NCBI GenBank assembly: GCA_907165065.1
Contig: OU015532.1
Span: 40,650,839 to 40,714,838 of the forward strand
DNA from: Caprimulgus europaeus
Lineage: Eukaryota > Chordata > Aves > Caprimulgiformes > Caprimulgidae
Length of the DNA: 64,000 nt
Direction of reading: 5' to 3'
Positions 15,001-25,935 of the stretch are shown in pieces. Below the pieces are notes generated by a model. It did not search any database. It was given only the letters and a program-made list of their open reading frames with translations, and had not been told where the DNA came from. The position numbers were made by a program, and so were the translations under genes. Numbering within the stretch: the stretch's first letter is position 1; the number at the start of each line of letters is the position of its first letter.

Positions 15001-15535
15001 GGCAGACAAAAAGCTGATGCTTATAAAATACTTATTAATTATATACATACAACATACAAAACGCAGATGGCAGCCATGAAGACTCGGTCACAGTTGCTGT
15101 GAACTAAATATTAACAGACCGGGGTTATTATTGGAGAGCTCCCAGTAACCATGAATTTAGGCAATTTAACCCTTCCCACTTCAGCCTGAAGACACACACG
15201 CACTTTCGGTTTTTTGCACCAGGTCTGCGGGACTCTGTGCTTCTCACTCCAGGGCTGCAGCCCGCAGCCCAACCAACCTGCGCCTTCTGTGACCCGCTCC
15301 CTGCCCGCCCCGCCGCCCAGGAAGGTCCTGCCCTGGCAGGGGCGGCGGGAACAGCACCGCCCCGGCCCCCGCACGCCTGCCCCCACCCCAGCCGGCTCTG
15401 GGCCCTTCCTGGGGGCGGGCCCGCACCCCCGCTGCTCCCCGCGGAAAGCTGTGGAGCCGCCTCGGCAACACCGGGAGCGAGGAGAGGACCGGCCGAGCAG
15501 CGTTACCTGACTTGCCCCGGTGTAACCGCCTCCAT
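1..15535 (-). CDS. GANC: GANC, neutral alpha-glucosidase C, 5' part (15 coding exons, leaves window at left edge)
   Basis: This is a glycoside hydrolase family 31 enzyme that removes terminal glucose from alpha-linked oligosaccharides and glycogen-type substrates at neutral pH. Coding exons in transcript order are 15507-15535, 14380-14442, 12753-12861, 11099-11226, 10388-10570, 9497-9542, 8008-8074, 6946-7042, 6204-6384, 5191-5344, 3755-3990, 2428-2554, 1450-1529, 432-575 and 1-44 (cut by the window). All have GT-AG sites and join without a phase break to about 562 codons, against about 914 in human. Residues 31-300 are the N-terminal beta-sandwich region and contain LYFEH and DGDAYRLYN. The GH31 barrel begins near residue 355 with [18 protein letters not shown] and includes WLDIEH (Asp398) and WNDMNEPS. 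The likely nucleophile is Asp511. The acid/base Asp and the C-terminal domains lie outside. There is no N-terminal signal peptide. The start is an ATG in a CCGCCATGG context inside a CpG island. The paralogue GANAB is less likely because it has an ER signal peptide and this locus is syntenic with GANC. Confidence 0.95.
432..575 (-). CDS. GANC: GANC exon 14, catalytic nucleophile exon
   Basis: These 48 codons (residues 501-548) contain [10 protein letters not shown], the GH31 signature. The aspartate of the D-M-N-E motif (Asp511 in this model) is the family nucleophile. The exon ends GFYQ and the next exon begins QMATAEG, matching the human FYHQMATAEG junction with His replaced by Gln. Both splice sites are canonical: CATAG before the exon and GTAGAG after it. 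No inactivating change is visible in this exon, so the locus looks like an active enzyme gene. Confidence 0.95.
3755..3990 (-). CDS. GANC: GANC exon 11, start of the GH31 catalytic barrel
   Basis: The longest GANC exon here (79 codons, residues 353-431) carries the entry to the GH31 (beta/alpha)8 barrel. It contains the substrate-site segment [11 protein letters not shown], the DIPYD turn and WLDIEH, whose Asp398 lines the -1 subsite in this family. It is almost residue-for-residue identical to mammalian GANC. The acceptor is CCTAG at 3991-3995 on the minus strand and the donor is GTAAAT just below 3755. The GGC-ACT-CAA codons at its start complete the L-T-G-T-Q junction with exon 10. Confidence 0.95.
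8321..8535 (-). mobile_element. CR1 LINE 3' fragment
   Basis: This is a truncated CR1 non-LTR retrotransposon inserted in a GANC intron between exons 6 and 7. Read on the plus strand it shows the reverse complement of a CR1 3' end. It begins with the degenerate 8-mer tail (AGAATCATAGAATGATAGAAT, complement of ATTCTATG-type repeats) and continues with the hallmark GGTTGGAAGGGACCTC, then ATCACCTGGTCCAACC, a TCCAGTGATGGGGACTCTACCAC segment and the GGGGAAGCTGTTCCAGTG block. It is a short 5'-truncated copy, as is usual, and has diverged from consensus. The exact 5' limit is uncertain because similarity fades after about 8530. It carries no coding capacity. Confidence 0.9.
12862..14379 (-). other. 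GANC intron 2, no clear gene
   Basis: A 1.5-kb intron between the second and third GANC coding exons. It contains no recognised repeat. On the plus strand, 13398-13479 and 13551-13579 look like two small coding exons separated by a 71-bp intron; see the findings. Nothing else is supported here. Confidence 0.6.
14443..15506 (-). other. GANC intron 1
   Basis: An intron of about 1.06 kb between the 29-nt first coding exon and the second. The part nearest exon 1 (above about 15230) is in the CpG island. The remainder is unremarkable A/T-rich sequence with no recognised element. Confidence 0.75.
15507..15535 (-). CDS. GANC: GANC first coding exon (29 nt)
   Basis: A very short first coding exon encodes MEAVTPGQV plus two bases of the next codon, then reads into a GTAAC donor at 15506. 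The ATG has a strong Kozak context (CCGCCATGG). Phase continues into 14380-14442, giving S-V-Q-D-E-A-V-D-K, which matches the conserved VEDEAVDK of mammalian GANC. The exon falls within other long open frames created by the GC-rich island, so a six-frame view alone misses it. Confidence 0.85.
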
Positions 15536-15867
15536 GGCGGGGCTGCCCCGAGCAGCCGCCGGCGGGGAGCAGGGGTGACCGCCCGGCGGCGGCAGGTCCC
15601 AGGGGGCTTCCCAGAGGGAGAGGCGGCAGCCGGGGGATCAGGGGGCGGCTCCGCCCGTAACGGTCTCCCCTCGCTCGCGGAAAGTGCCGGAGCCCCCGGT
15701 GCTCTGTCACCGGCGGGTGCCGGCGATTGGCACCCGGGGGCGGTGACAGCACGAGCCCAGTCGGGAAGCGGCTCGGCTCCGCCCCGTCGCCCGCTCACGA
15801 CAGTTGCGTCCCCCCGCCGGGAGCGGAAGAGGCGCGGCCAGCGCGGTGGCGGTCTCCGTGCGGCGGG
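15536..15867. promoter_or_regulatory. Divergent promoter shared by GANC and TMEM87A
   Basis: Only 332 bp separate the two start codons, which point away from each other, so both 5' UTRs and their core promoters must lie in or next to this interval. There is no TATA box. Visible candidate elements are an inverted CCAAT box (ATTGG, 15726-15730), a GC box beside it (GGGGGCGG, 15736-15743), another GC box at 15641-15648, and a CCGCCC at 15651-15656. This is a typical TATA-less bidirectional CpG promoter. The transcription start sites themselves cannot be placed from sequence. Confidence 0.8.
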
Positions 15868-18800
15868 ATGGCGGTGGCGCCGCGGTGCGGGTGGTGGCAG
15901 AGGCCTGAGGTCGTCCTGCTGCGTCTGCTGGCGGTGCTGCTGCTGGCGGGCGCAGCGGGAGCCGGGCAGCGTTCCAAATGGCGGCTCCCAGTGCTTATGG
16001 TGAGTGCGGGGAGGGCGGCCGGGGCACCGCGCTGGGGACTCCCGGCCCCGCGGCCGCCGGGCCAGTTGGCTGTGGCGGCAGTCGGAGCGTGCGTGTGCGT
16101 GGCGAGGGTAGGAGGCCGCCGCCGCTCTGCTCGTCCTCCTTGAGGGGGGAAGCAGCAGAGGGAACGCCGCGGGGTCCGCGGGAGGGCTGCGGCCTGTCCC
16201 GCCCGCTGTTCTGTGATCTGGCTGGCGGCGTTCCCACCGGGGCCGCCCCTCCGTGGGGTCTGACCGCACCCGGGGCTGGTGAGAAGGCGCGGGGCCTCGG
16301 TGCGCCTCCTGCTCCGCTGCCGGGGCCCTGCGCCAGGCTGGAGCCCCTTTTGGCGGTTCGGCGGTGGGCTGAGGGGAGAGGGCTTCTGCGGTGATTAGTC
16401 TCGATGGGCGGCGGGGACAGCGTGGCCCGTCTGAGGGAAGGGAGGCCGCCTTCCCCGCGGGGGCCTGGCCTCGGTGGGTCCTGTGCGGGGAGAGAGGGCG
16501 CCCCGCGTGCGGCCGGGCTGGCAGCCCCGTCATCGGTCTGCGCTCTGGCCTGGCGTGGGGAAAGCCGGGCCCCTGCAACGCTGAACTGAGAGAGCCGTGG
16601 GCCTCTGGGAAGGTGAAGGGATTTCCAGTGCTTCTGCTGTACCGTGGGTGTTTGAAGTTGTGTGGAGAAAAGCTGTCTTGCCTGGTGTTAAACCTGCCTT
16701 TACTAGGCTGTGGAAGGGAGTAACATATGTTCTCTGTGAGGCTCTTGAGCTTTAGGAACAAAACTCAAGGATCATGGTAAGCACTTCTGTTGATTCTTGG
16801 AACAAAATTTTTTTTAGTAGATCAATAGTCCAGATCTTCTCATCAGCAAGAAAATTATAATCACTTCAACAAATGGTGATGAAATGGTTTCAGTTTTGCA
16901 GAACAAAAAGCCACAAGCCTCTCAAGCAATTTTTAAGAGCAGGTTGAAGGAGTGGTGAAGCATGACTGGAAAATCCTGTAAGGCTGGCTCCTGATTTGGC
17001 ATCCACTTTCAATTGCTGTATTGACTTAAAACTCTTGAGTGGAAGATGATGTTTACTTAAGCTCAGTGACATGAAGTCCACTAATATCTTTACCTTTTTT
17101 GTGCCTTTGTAGGGGAAGAAGTTCAACTTTGGCAAAATTCTCTTCAGCAACACCACTATTTTCCTGAGATGTAAGTTACGGGGGATTAACCTGCTCTCTC
17201 TGCTGTTTGACACCCCTACTTGAACATTTGGGACACAAAACACTGAAGTGTTTAATTGAACTGTTGCAGTGACAGCTAATCTCCTAGCACTGGATGGAAG
17301 CCATAGTTCTGATATGGTTGAGTGTGTTAACAGCCTTGAAGCTTCCCAATTGTGATCTGTTTAGGCAGTAGCAGAAATGAATGGTTCTGTTCAGGCCCTC
17401 TGTGGAGAGAGCAAGATGGGCAATGGGAGCACCACTTCATTTCAGATAGTGGGTAATCAGGTATGGGGTGTGCTGAGCCCTACTGTGAGGTGTGCTTTCT
17501 CTGTTTAAGATATGCTAAATTCCTCTAGCTAGGAGATTTGGTGCTGACTGTGGCAGGGGCTGTTTGTATTGCACTGTGACTGAGGCCAGTGCGCAGGAGG
17601 CAGTGCTTTTTTGAGGCCCTGTTCCTTTTTAGCTGTGTGCTTCTGGGAAGTGGTAAGGGAATGCTGGGATGTTGTTGCACACTATAGCAGAGCTCTCCTG
17701 AGCTGTTTTCTCCTCCTGATCACAGTGTCTGAGTGTGCTACAGGACAAACACGTTTGCAGCCTTCTTGTTTGTTCTCTCTGTTTATTGCTCCTTACTGAT
17801 CTGACCAGGGCTTTGGGTTATATAGGTTACTGCTCAAAGGAGAGTTTCTCTAAAATACCCTCTTATCTGTAGACATGAAAACAGCATTTAGATGGCAATG
17901 AGATGATGTAAGTGACTTGTGGAAGCAACTAACTGATTTAGAGAGGCTTGAAATCATTCCCACAGGCTTTGAACACGTTAAGGGGTTGTTTGCACCAATT
18001 CCTACCATTATGAGGAAGAAGCTGTTTGATCTCCAGCTGCTAACTGAGTAGTTATACAGGTACAGTGCCAGTGAATGCCTTTCTGCACTTGTGTCAAATG
18101 AGGCATAAAAGTCACTTTAGAGACAATTAATGGGATCTGTGCCTTTGTCACTTCAAGGCTCTTTTTTTTTAACTAAGAAAATTAAGGTATCATGAGGATT
18201 AGCTGATGTTTCTTTATGAAATTGCATATTGCTGTGCTCGATTATGTTTATCACCTTATTGTTTTTCAGATTTAATGTCAGACACCTGCTCTTCTTGGGA
18301 CAGTGTTACAAAGGGAGTCTTTGCCTCCTTTAATCCTGTGTGAATCTGAAATAGGAAGCTGGTATTAAAGCAGTTATCAGTGCAGGTCCATCATGTCAAG
18401 AGTAAGGTTTTTCCACTTACCAGGTGTAGCTCAAATGCTGAGTTTTGTGGCTTGCAGTGAGATAATTGCAAGTGTGCAGCTGCAGGATCAAAACGTAGAA
18501 ATCTGATACTTGGGGAAAAGGAGAGGGAGTTTGGAAGGGCATTTGGAGCTTCGGTAGGTCTTGTCTAAAGTTTAATAGAATGTTGTAGTCATACTAATGT
18601 AGCATCTAAGATGTGGGTCTCTGCAGTGAAGTGTGTGGTAAGTTTAATCATGAGGTGTACAGCTGAAATAACCAAGAGCAAGAAGGATCTAAGGCACAGA
18701 GAAAATAAAATCTGTTCGTTAGAAGACAGGTTTGTGGCAGATCTGGCACTAAGAATTTGATCTCCTGGCTCCTGATGGACTTCAACTGCGCTATGCTGCC

Positions 18801-21800
18801 AGCCTTTAAACAGGCATTAAGCCTTAAAATTCTTTAGTGAAGACACCTGTTTTACATAACAGTGTGATTAAAAGATTTACATAAATCTAGATCACTGAAA
18901 GGGGAAGGAACAAAGGCTAGGGACTTAATTTCAGTTTCTCGGGCTAGATGATATTTAAACTGCATCTGATACTGAAAAGCTTTAGCTTTACATTATTGCC
19001 GCTTTTCTACCTGTGTCTGTGTGGAAACTGGGCTCTCTTGTTTGCAGTCTGTTGCCTCTTCCATCTGCTCTGTGATGTTTGTGTGAACAATATGATCCTT
19101 CTTGCCAAACATGATTGTTCACAGGTTGTTGATGTTTTTGGTAAGCACCTGCATCTCCTTCTCTACCTCCTCCTCCTTTTTCTTTCTCCTTCTTGATTTT
19201 TTTTTTGTGTGTGTGTGTGATGTATTGGTGTCTGATGCTTTCTGCTTCTGACTGGGAAGACTGCCACTGATGTTTAGTATTGTCAATAATGAATTTATTT
19301 TGACCTACTACTTTTCTAAGTGCTATTCTAGAAGATACCTCATTTCCTGCCTAGGATCATGGTAGAAATCCTACTCTCTGTAAATGAGTGTAAAGAGTGT
19401 GTTTGAGTTGAATGTTGCTGGTTTTGTTTGAAGGCTAAGGAACTTAGATTTCCATGTTGCTGAACTGAGTAAATGCCATGGATGCCTTTTCTGTCTTTTA
19501 GAGTACTTCCTTTCTGTAATTTTGATGTTTGCAGATGTTGGTGGATTGTTCTAGTCATGGCCTGTTTTGCCTTTAATTGATGTAACTGCTGAACATAGAG
19601 TTTAAATAATCTTACTTATTTTTAATAGATAAAAAAGTATTTAGAAGGAATTTCTGAACCTGTCTTATTTTCTGATAGCACTTTTTTGCAATGTTCCTCA
19701 TTTGCTCAGTGTTATCAGAAGAGCCTTTGTCTTCTAGGAACTTGCCATCTACCCGTGTCGCTGCCACTGCTTGTGTTGCCTCTTAGGTTTTTTTTTTGTT
19801 GTGCTCTCTGCAACATCTAGGCATATGTGGAGAGTGTACGCCTTGTTTTCATGCTTACCAGGAGGTGTCATAAGGGAACTCTTATTTTTCAGTGATTGCA
19901 TTCCAGTCTTTTTTTTTTTTTTTTTTAAATCTTTGGTGTTAGAGACTCAGTTGTTGAGTTTTTAGGCCTCCATGTACTTGCTTTAGTAGTCATGTGGTTT
20001 AAAGTGGGGTTACTTACTTAAGACTCCATGGCAAAGTCTTTTTTGTCATTGCATTTTTTTACCTGCAGTGGTCAGTATAGAAACATTTATTGAAAGCTCT
20101 GTACATGTAACAAGTTTGTGGGTGTCTAGTCTGAGATTAATATTGCCTGTGAAGGTGTGGGGACTTCTTAGCCACCAAAAACATGCTGTCAACTCCAGAA
20201 AGTTTTGCCATCTGTTGACTGGCTCTTCCAGTACTCTGAATAATCACTGCCCATTTTGTTTACAGGTGAAGCGTTCTTAATGTCAAATTCTCTTCATCAG
20301 GCTTTAGTTTCAGAATGAGTTTTGAAATGCCAAAATCAGCCAGTCTTTCCAGGGGAGAGGCTGGGGAGGGAAGTCTTGTGTTTCACTTTTCATGCATGTT
20401 GTTCTCTGATAAATCAAAGCAGGAAGTTGTCTTATTGCTGTTTTAGATAGCACTGCAGCTTTGACAGAGTGAGTTAATGTATGGATGGCTTGTTTGTCTT
20501 TTGGGAGTTGACTTGCAAAACTGGTGATAATATTGGTATATTTAAATTATCTGTGCAAATTGCCTTTAGTATTACCCTGTTCCCAGCTCTCTCAGCCTGC
20601 TATGTCCCCCACATATCTGGGAAAGGGAAATCCTTTTGTGTTTTGTAATCATTAGGAGTCACTGCTGTTCTCCTTTTGTTTGGTATTTGCAATTGCCGAA
20701 ATATCCCTGATTATCTTGAGAACAGAGTTTCCAAATGATCTTCAGCTCGTTATTAGAATTGTGTAACATAATGGAATTGTTTTTTCCACATGCTTCTTTG
20801 TTTCACTGAACAGTAATGGATTACTTGAGGAAAAAGTTTTTCTATTGTTTTGCTTGTAGTTTTGTGTTTAAAATAAATTTAATAATGGTAATTTGGCACA
20901 GTGGTGGTGGTGGTAGAGGGTGTCTTACATGTTATCTGGTTGTTTTTTTTTTTAGTTGAAGGGGATGAAAAAACTTGTGATCCCTCTCAAAGTTACAATG
21001 TTACTTGGTACTTAAGATATTCTGACTGCTACAATGAAGTCTTCAACTTTGGGGTAAGAATTGTCTGGAAAACATGGGTTATGATTTTTAGGGGTAGGCA
21101 GACCTGGGGGATGAGGGTATTGGAGATGTCTCACTTGCATCCTCATTACTCTTTGGGCCTAAAAGACACACTTCTCCATTAGAAGATAACTGATTTCTGG
21201 ATCATTTGGAATGGAATGGAAAGAAATTGATCCACAGCTTGCTGGGATTACTGACTTTTCCTGGGTTTTGGGTAAGGTTGAAGTCAGAATTCTTCAAAAC
21301 ACAGAAGCTTAAATAAGTGCAGTGAATCTAAACTGATGCATGTGGGTTTGTTGTAGATTAAAATATTACTTACATCCATGTTTAATGACAGCAAATAGAA
21401 AAAATTAAATGTTTTAATGCTTAGTTTAAATTCTGTTATTGTACATTGCAAGTATTAGTGATTTATACAAAATGTATAGCGTTTCTGTCAAATGTGGTAG
21501 AACACAACTGTGGTTTATACTGTGTAACACCTTTTCCATGTTTACTTAAAATATTATTTATGACAGTTGTAACTACTAACCTAACACAGTACTGAGGTCT
21601 TTAGTCTAATTTATAATGTGGAGTTTGTTCTGTAGACTGAAGTTTATGCTGGCTGCTGCACCTCTACTGCAGGAATACTGGAATTACTTTTTTTTGTGTG
21701 TGTATTTTTACTTGAAGCCTATATGGGGTTTTTTTTGCCTTTTTATATTTGTGAGGAAGAGTAGTCTTGTGTGGTTCTGATGTCCCTTATTCTGTTAAAT

Positions 21801-24800
21801 TCTGTTGAAGAGGGTGTGCAGATGGTGCTCTCTAGGTCTTGCAGCTGCCTACAGAGATAAACCATTTGCTATATTAGATGCTAACCTAAGTTCTGTTCTA
21901 TGTTTGGCAGGATGAACAGGCAGAGTACTATTTTGGGGCTACATCTGAAGAGCATCCGGGTTGGTCAGGATACTATGCCATGGCTTCTCTCCTCTTTCCA
22001 AATTGCTCTGAGCTCTTCAGGCCTCAGGTATGGGTAGAAACTTCTTCACAGTTTGCTCTGTTCTCTCATAGAATATACAGAGAACATGGTGATTCCTGGT
22101 AGATGTGTTAGCATTTGGGTTGATAAAGGACTGGCATTGCTCAGATAATGTTCATTTATAATAATGGAAAGGGAAGAGTGTTGAGAAATGGTTTACTTAA
22201 GCACTGATAGCAGGTTTAAAATGAAAATAAGTAGTGCTAAAACATGCAAATAGGAGTGAGAAGACAATGCAAAACAGTGTAGGGAAGTAATGTGCAAACA
22301 TCGGCTCTACACCATATCACCAGGTGAAGCTGTGCAATCGTACTAATGGCAGTACCAGTAGAACATGCGGTCTTTCTTTAATGCTGCACTTAAGAATTCA
22401 AGGCAAATTGTGCAGTGTTGCATCTGTATTCAGCCATTCCTGATTTAGACAAAGGGTTGTGGGTAGAGAATACTGGGAAATGTCTCGTAACTATTGAACC
22501 TAGTGTTGTGGGGTTCTTAAAATTTTTGTATAGTTTTGTTTTTTAAGAAAAAAGACATGCATAAAGGGTTGAAAAAAAATTTTAATAATCTGTTTGCATG
22601 TCTCTAATTCCTTTAATATGTGAAGATGGCTTCAAAGGTTTTTTAAAAAGATAATCTGCATGCTGCCTGCTTTTTATGTTTAATAATATGATAAGTGTCA
22701 GTTCTGCTTGGATTTATAGCAGAGATCTTGTGGGTTTAGCTGTGTAATGTGAACTCAGGCATCTTAAATTAATGTTCAGGTTGGTGAAACGAGTTTTAAA
22801 AGTCCTTAAGTGACTTTTCCTCCAATTCCTTTGGGAAATCTACTAAAATTTTAACAAAAGATACTCCTCTCAGATATTAGTTTCTGAAGTTTCACAGACT
22901 TTTCTCCTTTTGATCATTCAGCTTTTTTACTTGTGGCATAGCAGTTTCGCTAGATTTCAAGTCAACATAGTTTTCAAGAATGGCAAAATCTGGATTGCTA
23001 ATAGGGACCTTTTTTGCGGAGAGTAAGGCAGAATTCTCCAAATCCTATTTCTGTCTGTGTAGACTTCATCTAGTAGTGGAGATAGCCAACAGATTAATAT
23101 TTGGAAAATAAAATTAACTTCACTACTGTCATGTCTAGGGGTCCAGTTCTAAAAATAGCCACATGTCTGAGAGGAGGAAAAGCAACTCTCAAATAACAAA
23201 TAGTAATCTAAGTATTCAAGACTCCCTCCACAAATGAGCAGTTGTTTGATTTAGAAAAATTAAAGCTCTTTAATACAGCTGTTCAGAGAATCCTTCCTTA
23301 TAATCAGGTTTACTGGAAGCTGTTACAGTTATGTTATATTTATATAAAGTGCCTATAAATGGTGTACTTTTCATATATCTTGCAGATTTTCTATAAAGAA
23401 TTTATTCATCCAGAGCCTCTCTCACCTGAGAAACAAGAGGTAAATTTTTGTTTTCCTCCTAATAAAAGAGTGTAGGCATGGAAGACATAGTTTGGGCATA
23501 TTGATTTATCTATTTTTCTGTTTTTCTTTAAGGGCTTAAAAGATAAGAAGGAGAGTGGAGGAAATCACACAATGGTGGCAGATAAAACTGTATGTATATT
23601 CAATTTAAATATGGCTTGGAATCTAGCAGTCTTGTGGTGTGGGTTTTTTTTTTTATTTATATTTTTTTTTTGTATAAGAAATTACTTGTAGCATTTACAG
23701 GGATGGTCCAATTCTGGTTTTTTTGACACCTGGGATTTTTTTTTAGCTTGAAACTAGGTAGCATTGTGTGGAAAACCAGAAAACTCTAATAGAAACAGAG
23801 TAACTGCTTCTTCTATATGTGAAATGTAGAACTCATACCATTGAAATTGATGCTATATGGTGGAATATGGAATGAAATGATGGAAAAAATAGATATTTTT
23901 TTTTTTTTTTCATAACAAGTTAATCTTTGATATCTGTTTTAAGTGGCAGCTAATACTTGGAGATTAGATTTGGTTTCATCTTCAACTAGTCAGTCTTCTA
24001 AAACATTGTACCTAACCAGTTGAGTGATTATTTTTGATTTTCAAATTGGTTAGCATTTTTTTATATATTATGTTCAAGCCTTAACCAGGAATAATTGTCA
24101 AAATAACTTAAAATTGAATGTCCTGGATGCCAACAAAGAAAATGTATTTAACTCCCTGTGTACTTACAGGGCCATTTACCTTAAAGCTAAAACATAAATG
24201 GCTGTGTGTGCAATTGTGAAATAAGGAATTAATGCAGCAGGAAATGGAGATATTTTAAATGCAAAATTGGTGTATTAAAAATATATCCATTTTCTTTTAA
24301 GTTTACCATGTTTTTAACTAAGTCTTTTATTTTCAGCCAATATCAGCATAAACTTTTTTTTGATACATAAAATTCTGTTGGCTTTAGGTCTTGTAGTCAG
24401 GAGGTTTCTTAAAAGATAATGTTGAAATTCTCTTGGAGAGGCCATTACAAAAAAAAGTCTTTGTGGTAGTTCTGCAGTGGTCGTGTGAGTGGCATACATG
24501 TAGATAGTTTTAGTTTTAATCGTAAAGTTCTTGCTAAGTATTGCAGTTTTTGAGACGGCTAGAACTTCTTCAGTTGTGGAATTTAACAGTTTTGTATGCT
24601 GGAACTCAAAGAAATCTCTGGTTTCTTTTAGAGTGGAAATATTTATCTGGGCAGGCTTCCTCTGTTAGTTCATTGGCAGGATGTGAGTCTTATAGGTATG
24701 AGAGCTGTTGCAGGGGCAGTAGTACTTTCCACAGGAAATTACTGCTATGTACATTTTTTACTTCTCAGCTACCTCTTATATCTTACACTATAAAATTCAG

Positions 24801-25935
24801 TCTTTGTTAGGGAGCTGAGTGGTATGTAGCTGTTCTGTTGGCAAACAATTGATTTTGGGAAGAAAGAACTATCTCTGTGATGGTCCTAATGTTTCTAGAC
24901 TGAAAACAAGGAATGGGATGCTTTGCTGAATTCTCTGTAGCTTTTGCGGTACCTTTGAGATCACTCTTGCAGTAAGCCAGTATTATATTTGCAAATAAGC
25001 CCTGATCACCTCCCAGGTCTTTGAGGATTCTCCTGGATTCAAACAACTAAATTTTAAGTATTGTTGTCTAACAAATAGTTTTAAAATTTATGTATCAAAT
25101 ATTTATTTAGAAGTTTTAGGCCTGGGAAGAGATGGACTTAATTTTTATATGAAGATGACATCCATGTATGGCGAGTCTACTTTTGTCTTTTTCCTGTCTT
25201 TTTGAGTATGCACTATCTACATGTAAACATTTTATTTTCAGGCAATGAATGCTGTTATCAAAACTTGGCGAGATGGACCGTATATATTTATTGTGCAAAT
25301 TGGAATTACAACTGCAAAGGATTCTACTACTAGAGCTAAAAGAATGGAGAAACCAACACCTTCCTCTTACCAAAACAAGCCTTTTACAAGTAAGATAACT
25401 GTTTATACAGCAAGCTAAAACTATAGTGCCATTTTTTATGTATACCAGTTTGAGTGTATTCTAAGGTACTTTTAATACATACTGTATGGGTCATTTTCAT
25501 AAGACTATCTTTCACTTCATGTAGATGTAAGTATTACCTACTACAACTCTCTGATAAGAAAATAGTTGATTGTTAGTGTCTTGAAGATCCTAAGGCTATA
25601 GGTCTGTCAGTTTAATGATGGAAGAAGAATCCCAAGCAGTTCAATTTTGAGGCTTGGTGGTGTGTTTTAAAAATGTCCAGACCAACACAGTGATTTACAT
25701 TAATAAGCTCAAATCATGTAGAATACAAAGATCATAATTGTTACCTTGAAATTACAGCATATATGGAAATTTGTAAATTTCTTTATGCTAGAGTAAAAAT
25801 CGGTTAAGTACTTTATCCTGGCTACCTCCTTTTGGTGGTTCTTCAATTTAGTTATTGTTATGTCTTTTAACAGTGACAGTAGAACTGAAGGGGCCATATG
25901 AGTATCTCTCACTTGCAGACTATCCTCTGATGATT
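15868..25935 (+). CDS. TMEM87A: TMEM87A exons 1-8: signal peptide and lumenal domain
   Basis: These exons code the region before the first helix. Exon 1 gives a hydrophobic leader ([19 protein letters not shown]), with likely cleavage near residue 32. Exons 2-4 code the conserved [26 protein letters not shown] and FPNCSELF stretches, with cysteines C71, C88 and C128 available for disulfides. Exons 5-7 are poorly conserved relative to mammals: exon 4 has a Tyr/Gly-rich stretch and exon 7 a Lys/Ser/Thr-rich stretch that I cannot align to the human protein. Exon 8 returns to strong conservation ([11 protein letters not shown]). Variable lumenal loops explain the size difference from human. Confidence 0.9.

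Larger units (their letters stand above)
15230..16600. promoter_or_regulatory. CpG island over the GANC and TMEM87A first exons
   Basis: A block of about 1.4 kb is sharply richer in G+C and CpG than the rest of the left half of the window. It covers the GANC first coding exon, the intergenic gap, TMEM87A exon 1 and the start of TMEM87A intron 1. Such islands mark housekeeping promoters. Several very long open frames here, including a 505-codon one on the minus strand, are by-products of low stop-codon density in GC-rich DNA. The limits are judged by eye. Confidence 0.85.

Noticed and set aside
15244..16761. 505-codon minus-strand open frame over the GANC/TMEM87A CpG island
   Set aside because: It lies in GC-rich DNA where stop codons are scarce, has Pro/Arg/Ala-rich random composition, and overlaps first exons, the promoter and TMEM87A intron 1. 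No splice or homology support.
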